The notes under the pieces: model-generated
What the model was told of the DNA's origin: nothing
The model's database searches: none
The model's input: the letters and a program-made list of their open reading frames with translations, nothing else
DNA from: Proteiniphilum propionicum
Lineage (GTDB): Bacteria; Bacteroidota; Bacteroidia; Bacteroidales; Dysgonomonadaceae
Reading direction: 5' to 3'
Assembly: GCF_022267555.1 (NCBI RefSeq)
Contig: NZ_CP073586.1
Location: 620,001 to 684,000 of the forward strand
Length of the DNA stretch: 64,000 nucleotides
Shown here: positions 52,950 to 61,390 of the stretch, one piece after another
How the letters are laid out: every line of letters starts with the position of its first letter
Position numbering within the stretch: the stretch's first letter is position 1
Position numbers and translations under genes: made by a program

Positions 52950-53524
52950 TTTTTAGTGGACACTAATGTACGCAAATAGAATCTTATTTTGTTATACGTG
53001 AGAAAAGCCGTTTGCAGTATGAGGTAATTAAGAATCAGAATACAAACCATAATGCTAATGGTATACTGGCCGATCAAATAATAAAACTTACCGATTATGC
53101 TTCTTCCGGAAAGTATCCGGGAGAACTTCGCAGGATTGTTTACTATGCTGAATTCCTGAATCATACATATGTTTACTTGACAAATAACATTGAAGCCCCC
53201 GCCTATCAAATTGCCTTGCTTTATAAGTACAGGTGGCATGTAGAGCAGTTCTTTAAATGGATTAAGCAGCATCTTGAGATTAAATCCTTTTGGGGTACAA
53301 CAGAAGGAGCTGTTCGAATCCAGATATTTACAGCTATTATAGCCTATTGTATGGTAGCCATTGTTGAGCATGATCTTCATCTTAATAGAAGTACTTACGA
53401 AGTCTTGAGAGTCTTGAGCGCTTCGTTGTTGGATAAAACTCCTGTCAGGGATATTTTCTTCAAAGAGACTAATATGGATGAAAATGATATTCAATTAAAA
53501 CTTAATTTTTTTTAGTGGACACTA
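52950..53524 (+). pseudogene. IS4-family transposase 3' fragment between 16-bp direct repeats
   Basis: The frame 53012-53515 encodes the C-terminal third of an IS4 transposase (LLYKYRWHVEQFFKWIKQHL signature, then AVRIQIFTAIIAYCMVAIVE ... STYEVLRVLSASLLDKTPVR). It is bounded by identical copies of TTTTTAGTGGACACTA at 52950-52965 and 53509-53524, the second marking the element's end. The first two thirds of the gene are missing. Confidence 0.8.
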
Positions 53525-53569
53525 GTGATAATAATTTGTCAATACGTTTTTATTCCTGCATCACGCAGA

Positions 53570-53880
53570 GGCGAAACTGTTAAAGCCATTTATCCGGGTC
53601 TATAGCATTAACCGGTTTATAGCTCAATACGTATACGGAGAGATGGAGTAGCACTTCTCCGCCAGGGGATCCACGGTCAACCACCTGCCGAGGGCGGCGT
53701 CACAGTGTCTTGCGCCGTAGTCGTACTTGTCCAGGTTTTGGAATCTGTCCAGCTCCTTGCCGTTGTACCTGTAGGGCTGGTTGGAGGAGCATACCTGTAT
53801 AACCCGGCCCCGGTCGTCGTGGTAGAAGGCCGAGAGGGTGGACTTCGCGGGGTCGTCATAGGGGACTGACGCGATCTTGA
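53570..53880 (-). pseudogene. RHS core remnant with frameshift
   Basis: On the minus strand it encodes an RHS core (DDPAKSTLSAFYHDDRGRVI; YRYNGKELDRFQNLDKYDYG; ALGRWLTVDPLAEKCYSISP), then shifts frame and continues as VLSYKPVNAIDPDKWL and a stop at about 53601. No toxin tip remains. It is a third RHS trace in the window, from a different RHS protein than the giant one. Confidence 0.85.
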
Positions 53881-53896
53881 ATTTTATTTTTATGCA

Positions 53897-53928
53897 TTTG
53901 GAAATACTTTTATTTTCGTGTACATTTG
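53897..53928 (+). promoter_or_regulatory. Bacteroidota promoter of the HipA-like gene
   Basis: TTTG at 53897-53900, a 20-nt spacer and TACATTTG at 53921-53928 match both consensus boxes. The ATG at 53934 is only 5 nt downstream, so the transcript may be leaderless. Confidence 0.6.
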
Positions 53929-53933
53929 CCAAA

Positions 53934-54716
53934 ATGGAAAAAGATCTTTCTTTGCGTACCGTGAAGGTGATGCGCTATATTGTGCCTTTACGCGAAGGCG
54001 GCTCACTGCCGGCCCTGGCTGAAGCGGACGACGGATTCAAGTATGTATTGAAGTTCCGGGGTGCGGGCCATGGCACAAAGATGCTGGTATCGGAGCTGCT
54101 GGGCGGAAGGATTGCATCTGTACTGGGTTTGCATAACCCCGAACTGGTTTTTGCCACGCTTGACGATGACTTTGGCCGGAGCGAAGGGGATGAGGAGATC
54201 CAGGACCTGCTCAAAGGAAGCGAAGGGTTGAACCTGGGGCTGCATTACCTGTCGGGAGCAATTGCCTACGATCCCTCCGTGGAGATCGATCCTTTTCTGG
54301 CATCAAAGATTGTCTGGCTCGATGCGTTCACCACCAATATCGACCGCACCTTCAACAACACCAACCTGTTGTGGTGGCACCGTGAGTTGTGGATCATCGA
54401 CAACGGCACTTCGTTTTATTTCCATCACTCCTGGAACGATTTCGAACGACATGCCCTCAACCCGTTTCCCCACATACAAGATCATGTATTGCTACCCCAG
54501 GCAACGATGCTCGACGAGGCAAACGATTTTGCACATGATATCCTTTCGGATGATCTGCTGGAGAAGATCGTCTCACTCATCCCCGACAACTGGCTGACGT
54601 GGAACCATACGCAGGAGACTCCCGGTGAGATCCGGAGGACCTACCTCAACTTTCTGAAAACGAGACTGCAGCATTCCCAAAACTTTCTAAATACCGCCAA
54701 AAATGCAAGAGGATAA
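53934..54716 (+). CDS. HipA-like kinase family protein
   Basis: This 260-residue protein starts MEKDLSLRTVKVMRYIVPLR and resembles stand-alone HipA-like kinases: nucleotide-binding Lys in FKYVLKFRGAG, and catalytic/metal region WLDAFTTNIDRTFNNTNLLW with IIDNGTSFYF. It overlaps the DUF3037 gene by 14 nt, a pairing seen in other bacteria. Whether it works as a toxin-like kinase in a two-gene module is unknown. The start was chosen at 53934; upstream codons of the frame lie in the promoter. Confidence 0.85.
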   Translation: MEKDLSLRTVKVMRYIVPLREGGSLPALAEADDGFKYVLKFRGAGHGTKMLVSELLGGRIASVLGLHNPELVFATLDDDFGRSEGDEEIQDLLKGSEGLNLGLHYLSGAIAYDPSVEIDPFLASKIVWLDAFTTNIDRTFNNTNLLWWHRELWIIDNGTSFYFHHSWNDFERHALNPFPHIQDHVLLPQATMLDEANDFAHDILSDDLLEKIVSLIPDNWLTWNHTQETPGEIRRTYLNFLKTRLQHSQNFLNTAKNARG

Positions 54717-54978
54717 ACTGTACCATTACGCTGTGATTCGACTGGTACCGAGGATTGAGCGGGAAGAATTTTTCAATGTAGGCCTGATTGTTTTCTGTAA
54801 GAGAGATTGTTATATTCGTTTTGAATACCACCTCTGCCCCGAAAAATTCAGGCTGATGCATTCGGAAGCGGCATACGAGGATGTGATTGAAAATCTTGAA
54901 ACACATAAACAGATTGCGCAGGGCAATCCAAAGTGCGGCCCCATTGCGCAACTGGATATTCCCGAACGCTTACATTGA
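54703..54978 (+). pseudogene. DUF3037 gene truncated by IS66 sequence
   Basis: The first 89 codons (MQEDKLYHYAVIRLVPRIER then EEFFNVGLIVFCKRDCYIRF) match DUF3037 proteins. After GPIAQLDIPER (about 54969) the sequence turns into IS66 DNA and stops. About 25-35 residues of the family's C-terminus are missing. It is the downstream partner of the HipA-like gene. Confidence 0.85.
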
Positions 54979-55050
54979 TCGCGAGCTCCGCCTGGGCACT
55001 ACCAATAAAACTGACCTGAATACCTCCCGGAAGCTTAATCCTGATCTCTG
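54970..55050 (-). pseudogene. IS66 accessory gene (tnpA-like), C-terminal part
   Basis: On the minus strand it encodes IRIKLPGGIQVSFIGSAQAE then LAINV, the typical end of IS66 orfA proteins. The matching N-terminal part is at 61133-61172, on the other side of the IS21 element. Confidence 0.7.
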
Positions 55051-55190
55051 TGTATTTCGGTCTGATAGTGCCACTCTTTTCGGTCAAACCGTGCCACTAT
55101 AATTCATAGTTTTTTACCTATTTGAAAGATCATTGGCAAAGTTAATAATTTTATTCAGTTGTACTTATTTTTCCTTTCCTAAGTGACTCA

Positions 55191-55222
55191 CCTTTATTAT
55201 GGAAAGCTTTCCATAATAAAGG
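55191..55222. repeat. 32-bp perfect palindrome at RIT left end
   Basis: The sequence 55191-55222 (CCTTTATTATGG ... CCATAATAAAGG) is its own reverse complement. It contains two TTATGGAAAG half-sites, the same 10-mer that recurs at 55305-55325. Confidence 0.9.
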
Positions 55223-55303
55223 TTATGACAACAATCTAATTATGTGAATTGTGCTGCACATCCTCCATCTAACTTCATTATAACAAAACTCTTACTATAT
55301 ATA

Positions 55304-55326
55304 CTTTCCATAATCACTTTCCATAA
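55304..55326. repeat. Tandem CTTTCCATAA iterons upstream of the first recombinase
   Basis: ACTTTCCATAA occurs twice (about 55304 and 55315) and the same 10-mer occurs twice more in the palindrome at 55191. One-mismatch versions (TTATGTAAAG) occur twice at the other end (58619-58695). They are candidate recombinase-binding sites. Confidence 0.65.
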
Positions 55327-55371
55327 CTTTACTGTGGCATATTACACAAACAACATTAAAAAACAAAAGTT

Positions 55372-56604
55372 ATGGAAATCCAAAATGTAATTGATCGTGC
55401 CAATCAACTGCTTACAGAGGCCCGGTATACAAGTTCCCGGATCTACACCTATAACTGGTTGTGGAAAAAAGGAATACTTTCGTACATGACCGCCAAAAGC
55501 TTGGTTGACTTCGACGAGAAGGTAGGTAAAGAATGTGTGCTTACCTTCCATGACGGTAGTACCGTCACATTCTACCATCGTGATTTGATCAAGAGCGTTG
55601 ATGTCTTGATCAATGTATTTTTGAACGATAATCTGGGCAAGAGGCTGCACACTCCCGCGCAGTATCCCTTCAGAGGTGAAATTGGAACTGCAGCCGAAGA
55701 TTATTTTGAATCCTTGAAAGCCCATGGTATAAGCGAGAAAAAAACTATACAGGCCTACAAAAGAATAATCAGCAACTTCGTTGAGTACATGTTTGAGAGC
55801 GGAATCAGTCATATATCCGGGATAATCGAAGACTGTATTGTAAATTTCATAGAAAGCCGCCAGTACCGCCAGAAAGAGTATATGGGAACGATACGCCGCT
55901 TCCTGAATTATCTTTATAAAGAGAATCTCATAGCCAAGGACTATTCTTATGTTCTTCGGTCTCCGGGCAAGAATATCGATCATATCAAAACACCATCATT
56001 CTATAGTCCAGAAGAAATACGGCAATTGGAAGAGTCGATATCAAGAACCAGCAATGTCGGGAAACGTGACTACGCAATGGTTGCATTATGTTCCAGGCTT
56101 GGACTGCGAGTATCAGACGTGGCAAGCCTGAGCCTCAAAGATATTAACTGGGAGAACAATAGCATCAACATCATACAGTACAAAACTGGAAATCCACTGA
56201 CCCTCCCCCTATTGCCTGTCGTAGGCAATGCAATAATCGACTATCTCAAGAATGCACGTCCAAAGTCTACATCAAACAAGGTTTTTCTAAGTTGCCGCCC
56301 ACCATATGGTGAAATGACTCCGGGTTCGGTTCATAGTGCAATCGCTGTCGCTTTTAGAGAATCAGGAGTTGACTTCGGTGACCGTCATCATGGTGGCCAT
56401 GCCCTGAGGTTCAGCCTGGCTCAGAGGATGCTCGACAAATCCATACCAATACCTGTCATATCCGAGACACTGGGGCATACGCAGGTGGATACAACAAGGA
56501 CATATGTTCGAATAGACCTTGCGCACATGATGAGGTGCGTATTGGATGTCCCGGAGGCCAGTGATGCCTTCTACACACAGAGAGGAGGATGGCTTTATGG
56601 CTGA
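55372..56604 (+). CDS. RIT tyrosine recombinase A
   Basis: This 410-residue recombinase has an N-terminal SAM-like core-binding domain (about 105-205: AAEDYFESLKAHGISEKKTI) and a catalytic domain with Arg in SRLGLRVSDVASLSL, Lys in IIQYKTGNP, HxxR in GGHALRFSLA, and ETLGHTQVDTTRTYVRID with the second His and the Tyr nucleophile. About 100 extra N-terminal residues are typical of the first RIT gene. Its stop overlaps the start of the second gene by 8 nt. Confidence 0.92.
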   Translation: MEIQNVIDRANQLLTEARYTSSRIYTYNWLWKKGILSYMTAKSLVDFDEKVGKECVLTFHDGSTVTFYHRDLIKSVDVLINVFLNDNLGKRLHTPAQYPFRGEIGTAAEDYFESLKAHGISEKKTIQAYKRIISNFVEYMFESGISHISGIIEDCIVNFIESRQYRQKEYMGTIRRFLNYLYKENLIAKDYSYVLRSPGKNIDHIKTPSFYSPEEIRQLEESISRTSNVGKRDYAMVALCSRLGLRVSDVASLSLKDINWENNSINIIQYKTGNPLTLPLLPVVGNAIIDYLKNARPKSTSNKVFLSCRPPYGEMTPGSVHSAIAVAFRESGVDFGDRHHGGHALRFSLAQRMLDKSIPIPVISETLGHTQVDTTRTYVRIDLAHMMRCVLDVPEASDAFYTQRGGWLYG

Positions 56605-57601
56605 TCCGTTTAACTACAAGGGAGTATTGGCACCTTATATGAAGGCCATAATCCGCATGAAAGAAGCCTGTGGACAGACGATCATATCGACGAAATGGGC
56701 TTATAAGGAGTTCGACGAGTTCACGATGCAATATGGACTTACAGAGCCGGTTATCACCAAAGAGCTTACAGATGCGTGGGCAGCGACAAGACTCAATGAT
56801 TGTAGCCGGACGTTCCATGGAAAATGCTCACGGATTGCCCAGTTGGCAAAATACATGAATGAACATGGCATCAATTCTTATATAATGCCATTGCCAAAAT
56901 GTGATAATGATCGTGCATTCGTACCGTATATCTTTACGGAAAAACAAATGCAAGATATTTTAAGTGAGGCGGACCTTCTATTACGGAGAATTCACAGGAA
57001 GGATGACCCGATCATATCCATACCTTGCCTGCTTCGTCTTCTTTACAGTACGGGTTTGAGAATCACGGAAGCTGTCTCTTTAAGGAACAAGGATGTGGAC
57101 TTGAAAAGGAATATACTGCGAGTGGGAACATGGGGCAGTACGAAGAATGGAGAAGAGCGTTTGGTGCCGGTATGCGGTTCACTTAAGGATAACCTCTTGA
57201 AGTATCTGCATTACAGGAATATGTTGCCTATCAAGGGTATAAACTACGCTGAACATGCTTTCTTTGTAAAACTTAATGGAGACGCGGTCTCTTCAGCAAA
57301 TGCTTATCGATGGTTCAAAAAGGTATATACACGCTGTGGCATTGCGTATCGGGGGGAACACTCCGGCCCACGCGTTCATGATCTGAGACATACCATGGCA
57401 GCTCATTCACTTGTAAAGATGATAGGGGAAGAGATGGATATCTATGCTGCACTTCCGTTGTTGGCCGCGTGCCTTGGGCATAAGACTCTAACTGCAACAG
57501 AAGGATATGTGCGCCTCACATGTAGTGAATATCCCGACCTATTGCGGCAGTGCTCATCTTTGAACAACTTTATATATGGCAAAGAAGATGGCATCGAATG
57601 A
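56597..57601 (+). CDS. RIT tyrosine recombinase B
   Basis: This 334-residue recombinase shows Arg in YSTGLRITEAVSLRN, HxxR in VHDLRHTMAAHS, and CLGHKTLTATEGYVRL with the Tyr nucleophile. I chose ATG at 56597 (MADPFNYKGVLAPYMK), which overlaps gene A by 8 nt. It overlaps gene C by 26 nt. The three products are thought to act together. Confidence 0.92.
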   Translation: MADPFNYKGVLAPYMKAIIRMKEACGQTIISTKWAYKEFDEFTMQYGLTEPVITKELTDAWAATRLNDCSRTFHGKCSRIAQLAKYMNEHGINSYIMPLPKCDNDRAFVPYIFTEKQMQDILSEADLLLRRIHRKDDPIISIPCLLRLLYSTGLRITEAVSLRNKDVDLKRNILRVGTWGSTKNGEERLVPVCGSLKDNLLKYLHYRNMLPIKGINYAEHAFFVKLNGDAVSSANAYRWFKKVYTRCGIAYRGEHSGPRVHDLRHTMAAHSLVKMIGEEMDIYAALPLLAACLGHKTLTATEGYVRLTCSEYPDLLRQCSSLNNFIYGKEDGIE

Positions 57602-58616
57602 CTTCGCAAAACAACTCTCAAGATTCCTCGGTACATATCTGCCCCACGAAAGGAATGTCAGTCCCAATACGGTGTCTGCTTATCGAGATGCGTTTATATC
57701 TTTCCTTTTATACTTGAGAGATGAAAAGCATATTAAAGCAGACAAGGTTACACTTGCTGATACAAACAGGGATAATATCATCGGATACCTGCAATGGCTA
57801 ATTGACAAGCAAGGCTGCAGTATTGCAACCCGAAACAACAGGCTGGCTGCTGTCAGATCCTTCGTGTCGTATCTTCAGTACGACAGTGTGGAGCATATGG
57901 ACCAGTGGCAAAGAATCCTGGCAATCAGAGGACTGAAAAAGGGACACACAACTCCCTCGCACTTCACCAAAGAAGGGATAAAACTCTTGCTTGAACAGCC
58001 GGACACGACCGACCCGAGGGAACTGAGGCATCTTGCAATACTTGCCTTGATGTATGATACCGGTTGCCGGGTTCAGGAACTCGCTGACTTGACGATAGAA
58101 TCATTGAGAATACAATGTAAACCATACTCAATCAAAATCTATGGAAAGGGGCGGAAAACGAGGATCGTGCCTTTATGTGAACATGTCGTTGATATCCTGA
58201 CCAAATACATGATCTGCTATCACGTTGATACGGATATCGGTAAAAAGAATCCACTCTTTTGCAATAGCTCGAGGAACAAACTCACAAGGGCAGGTATAAC
58301 GTATATACTGAAAAAATATGCTGTAATGGCTCGAATAAGCAATCCGAATCTCATTCCCGAGATCACGAGTTGCCATCAACTGCGACATAGTCGGGCAATG
58401 CACCTTCTTCAATCAGGGGTCAACCTTGTATGGATACGGGACTTATTGGGACACTCCTCCATACAGACAACTGAGATATATGCGAGAGCCGACTCGAAAC
58501 AGAAAAGAGAGGCTATTGAAAAGGCATCTGAAAATCTCACTCCTTCTGGTGTTATTGGAGAATGGGTTGATAATAATGACTTGATCTCATGGCTCAAAAG
58601 ACTCGGTAAGAAATGA
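57576..58616 (+). CDS. RIT tyrosine recombinase C
   Basis: This 346-residue recombinase has a core-binding domain (FLGTYLPHERNVSPNTVSAY) and a complete catalytic set: MYDTGCRVQELADL, YGKGRKTRIVPL, CHQLRHSRAMHLL, LLGHSSIQTTEIYARAD. Of the three it is closest to XerD-type integrases. It converges on istB, with an imperfect inverted repeat (58619-58695) between them. Confidence 0.93.
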   Translation: MAKKMASNDFAKQLSRFLGTYLPHERNVSPNTVSAYRDAFISFLLYLRDEKHIKADKVTLADTNRDNIIGYLQWLIDKQGCSIATRNNRLAAVRSFVSYLQYDSVEHMDQWQRILAIRGLKKGHTTPSHFTKEGIKLLLEQPDTTDPRELRHLAILALMYDTGCRVQELADLTIESLRIQCKPYSIKIYGKGRKTRIVPLCEHVVDILTKYMICYHVDTDIGKKNPLFCNSSRNKLTRAGITYILKKYAVMARISNPNLIPEITSCHQLRHSRAMHLLQSGVNLVWIRDLLGHSSIQTTEIYARADSKQKREAIEKASENLTPSGVIGEWVDNNDLISWLKRLGKK

Positions 58617-58618
58617 AT

Positions 58619-58695
58619 ATTATGTAAAGTCCAAATGTGAAGCATGTTTGTAATATGCCGATAATCAATATGCTTTGCACTGGACTTTACATAAT
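58619..58695. repeat. Imperfect inverted repeat between RIT gene C and istB
   Basis: Arms of about 26 nt (starting ATTATGTAAAGTCCA on the left, inverse on the right) surround about 24 nt. It could act as a bidirectional terminator or as the right-end recombination site of the RIT element. The right arm covers the istB stop codon. Confidence 0.7.
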
Positions 58696-59412
58696 TAATT
58701 TGTTGTCATAACCTTTAAGTATTATTCTGTGTGATGAGTTTACTATCCTGTCCAGGACAGCATCTGCTATTGTTTGCTCCCCAATCAGATCATACCAGGC
58801 TGATACCGGTATCTGTGAGGATAATATAGTTGATGCCTGATTATGCCTCTCGTCAATAATATCCAGTAATATCTCCCTGGATTGATTGTCAAAGGCATGC
58901 AGCCCAAAGTCGTCTAAGATAAGTATATCTGTTTTTATTAGTTTTGACAGCTCCTTCAGGTAAGTGCCGTCTATTTTACCGAGTTTGAGTCTGCCGATAA
59001 GTTTGGCGGTGTTTGCATATAACACTTTGTATTCCATTAAACAGGCCTGATATCCCAAAGCTTGAGCAAGATAGCTTTTGCCCGTACCGGATGCTCCAGT
59101 TATTATGATGTTTTCTTTTCGTTTAATAAAGTCCAGAGTGGCCAGGCGGGTAAACATATTTTTATCCAGATTACGTTGCTGATTATACTCAACATCTGCT
59201 ACACTGGCCTGTTCTCTAAAGCCGGCCTGTCTGATAAGACGCTCAATTTTATTATTTAATCGTTCTTCCCATTGATGATCTGTAAGCAAAGCCAGGTATT
59301 CATCAGCTGTAACATTCTCTATCCTGTTGTCTTTGATATGCTGATAATGTAATGAAGCCATCGCTCCGAGCCTCATTTGTTTTAATCTTTCGACTGTTTG
59401 ATTGTTGTTCAT
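58687..59412 (-). CDS. istB: IS21 transposition helper ATPase IstB
   Basis: This 241-residue AAA+ protein has Walker A (IITGASGTGKSYLAQALGYQ), Walker B (TDILILDDFGLHAF) and an arginine-rich C-terminus (DRIVNSSHRIILKG). It assists IstA in target capture. The final residues (YDNKLIM and stop) are encoded inside the RIT inverted repeat, so RIT insertion may have replaced the original C-terminus. Confidence 0.93.
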   Translation of the reverse strand: MNNNQTVERLKQMRLGAMASLHYQHIKDNRIENVTADEYLALLTDHQWEERLNNKIERLIRQAGFREQASVADVEYNQQRNLDKNMFTRLATLDFIKRKENIIITGASGTGKSYLAQALGYQACLMEYKVLYANTAKLIGRLKLGKIDGTYLKELSKLIKTDILILDDFGLHAFDNQSREILLDIIDERHNQASTILSSQIPVSAWYDLIGEQTIADAVLDRIVNSSHRIILKGYDNKLIM

Positions 59413-59441
59413 TATTATAGGTTTATAATTAACTGATTTGC

Positions 59442-60995
59442 TTAACTGTAGGATGATGCTCCCCTTATATTATGATGCAGCGGTATGTGCGACTGTGCAC
59501 TATCGGATTCATCATAAAAGATTAATGCTTTATCCATGTTATTCTTCAGGATGTTTTTGATTCGGGTATATGATGGTATCCCGGCATTTAAAGCCATTTT
59601 ACAGGCCCTGTTTAATCTTCCTGAGCCGTAAGCTTTATGGAGTTGTAAAAGACCGGTTACACGCTTGTATCCAATCTCAGGATAATCTACAGATGCAAGT
59701 ATATGTTCTACACAGCTGACAACATGCTCACCATGTGCTGCAGCTTTATTCTTAAAGTAATCCGGATTCCAACCCAGGTATGATTGATGCGTACTGCTCA
59801 GGTGATCCGAGTTGGTGTTATAGCTGCCTGTTGAGTGATTCCTCTGATGTATGGCTATGCGCTGATGATTGTAGTAAACCTCTATATACTTCTGTGTATA
59901 ATGTATTTGCGTTTGTTTGCCTATATGGCGGTATGGTACACTATAATAACTCTTATCGGGTGAAAAATATACATATCCCATTTTCTGAACCTTTGCCCTG
60001 CAATACTCTTTTATCTCGTACTGATCGGCGGGTAATGGCTTCAGATAGCCTCGCTCTATTGTCTGAAACAGTTCCAGTCTGCTGGCCTCTTTACGCTTAA
60101 AGAGCAGTTTGTTGTATTCTGTAAGCAATCGCCTGATCTCCCTGTTGAGCTCTTCTATCGAGAAGAATGTCATCTCTCGAAGAGGGTAATAGATTCTTTG
60201 ATAAGTAAGGTGTACAGCATTTTCTACTAATGCTTTATCCTGTGGAGCATACACTCTTGCGGGGTTAATAACGCAACCGTAATAACTGGCAAAGTCTTTG
60301 AAGCAGCGGTTAATAACTGCTTCATGTTTGCTGGCTCTTGTAACGGCAGACTTTAGATTGTCAGATACGATTGCCTTTGGAACACCACCATAAAAGTGTA
60401 ATGCGTTTTTACAGCAACTTATAAAATCATTACGGTTCTGTGTGGCACAGGCTTCAACATAAGTATATTGGCTGCAGGGTAAAATTGATACGAAGACTTC
60501 AACCGGTTTGATCTCACCCGTATCTTTATCTACTATCTCAAGCCTTTTACCGGCAAAGTCAACGAACATCTCATGGCCTGCAATATGCTCAAGCTTCATT
60601 GAACCTTTTACTTTACTGTATTTACGGTGGAAGTGCTCCAGGAACTGAGTGTAGCTGTAGGGGTTGCTTACATTATTTACATACTCATTATAATGGTACT
60701 GAAAAGTAAAACCGGGATGACTCCGGGCTGCTTTGATACGCTCAATATAGCGCATTAAATCATCATGCCGGGAAGTGTCGATAGTAGTTTTACTGGTGAA
60801 GAGTTCGTTTAAACGAGTCTCTTCAAAGTTTAAAAGCTCGCCAATGCTGTAACCACTTGATTTAAACTGTTGTACATAGCTGTTAACGGTATTACGAGAT
60901 ATACCAAGTGTAGCACCAATCTTGCGGTTACTAAAACCGTCGTTGATTAAGACTAAAATTTGTTTTATATCCATAGGATCAAGTTTATTTGCCAT
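59442..60995 (-). CDS. istA: IS21 transposase IstA
   Basis: This 517-residue DDE transposase has an N-terminal helix-turn-helix (IKQILVLINDGFSNRKIGAT; GISRNTVNSYVQQFK), an rve core (GHEMFVDFAGKRLEIVDK with the first Asp; AIVSDNLKSAV with the second Asp; DKALVENAVHLTY with Glu) and a C-terminal beta domain (RAKVQKMGYVYFSPDKSYYS). ATG at 60995 was chosen (MANKLDPMDIKQ). istB follows after 29 nt. Confidence 0.95.
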   Translation of the reverse strand: MANKLDPMDIKQILVLINDGFSNRKIGATLGISRNTVNSYVQQFKSSGYSIGELLNFEETRLNELFTSKTTIDTSRHDDLMRYIERIKAARSHPGFTFQYHYNEYVNNVSNPYSYTQFLEHFHRKYSKVKGSMKLEHIAGHEMFVDFAGKRLEIVDKDTGEIKPVEVFVSILPCSQYTYVEACATQNRNDFISCCKNALHFYGGVPKAIVSDNLKSAVTRASKHEAVINRCFKDFASYYGCVINPARVYAPQDKALVENAVHLTYQRIYYPLREMTFFSIEELNREIRRLLTEYNKLLFKRKEASRLELFQTIERGYLKPLPADQYEIKEYCRAKVQKMGYVYFSPDKSYYSVPYRHIGKQTQIHYTQKYIEVYYNHQRIAIHQRNHSTGSYNTNSDHLSSTHQSYLGWNPDYFKNKAAAHGEHVVSCVEHILASVDYPEIGYKRVTGLLQLHKAYGSGRLNRACKMALNAGIPSYTRIKNILKNNMDKALIFYDESDSAQSHIPLHHNIRGASSYS

Positions 60996-61029
60996 ACCGC
61001 ATCCCTTTTTTAGGGACAAGATAACTTGA

Positions 61030-61135
61030 TCTTTTCAAAGTGGCACAAATCGAACCGTAAAAACTGGCACGGTTTGAACCGAAAAAGGTGGCACACATAG
61101 ACCGAAATCACTGGCACAAATCAAACCGTTTTATC
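61030..61135. repeat. IstA binding-site repeats at the IS21 right end
   Basis: Four similar blocks of about 20-25 nt (GTGGCACAAATCGAACCG, CTGGCACGGTTTGAACCG, GTGGCACACATAGACCGA, CTGGCACAAATCAAACCG) lie upstream of istA. Two related blocks in inverse orientation lie at 55055-55110. Confidence 0.8.
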
Positions 61136-61244
61136 CAATTGCCAGGAATTCTTCTTTGCTTACAGGCTTCATAAAAAATAAATTTGCCGGCAAAGATCAT
61201 CAAAAACCATTTACGCTAAAATGGGTATTTTATCGGGGGCTTAC
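61133..61244 (-). pseudogene. IS66 left end and first codons of its accessory gene
   Basis: On the minus strand an ATG at 61172 opens MKPVSKEEFLAIG and is then cut by IS21 DNA. Upstream to 61244 lies an IS66-like terminus beginning GTAAGCCCCCGATAAAATAC. Together with 54970-55050 it shows that IS21 landed inside an IS66 orfA. Confidence 0.7.
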
Positions 61245-61390
61245 CAACTATCCATGAGGCAATAGGAAACTGTGGCGGTGGGAGACAAGCCTTTTTCTGG
61301 AGATGCTTATTTTATCCACCCGGCAAAGTTAGCGACTCCAATTTATTGGATTAAGCTTAAGACTTAATAGTACAAAAGGAAAGTATAAGA

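Larger units (their letters stand above)
55218..58716 (+). mobile_element. Recombinase-in-trio (RIT) element
   Basis: Three overlapping tyrosine recombinase genes lie between inverted repeats: AAAGGTTATGACAACAA plus about 12 nt at 55218-55246 and its inverse at 58688-58716. This is the organisation known as a RIT element. The right repeat overlaps the last codons of istB. Exact outer limits are uncertain. Confidence 0.8.
55051..61110 (-). mobile_element. IS21-family element carrying a RIT element inside
   Basis: The left end (from TGTATTTCGGTCTGATAGTG) and right end (inverse of TGATTTCGGTCTATGTGTG) are imperfect inverted repeats with repeated GTGCCA motifs every 20-25 nt (right side 61030-61135, left side 55065-55110), as expected for IstA binding sites. 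istA and istB lie at the right; a recombinase trio occupies the space between the left end and istB. End positions are approximate. Confidence 0.75.

Noticed and set aside
55342-55983. Minus-strand ORF of 213 codons
   Set aside because: It is a shadow of RIT recombinase A, which has the full catalytic signature on the plus strand.
58619-58695. Integron-type attC site next to a tyrosine recombinase
   Set aside because: The arms lack the R and L core sites of attC, there is no cassette array, and the recombinases are of the RIT type without the integron-integrase extra helix region.
54703-61244. Prophage or integrative conjugative element because of three integrases
   Set aside because: There are no phage structural, relaxase or conjugation genes; the overlapping trio fits a RIT element.
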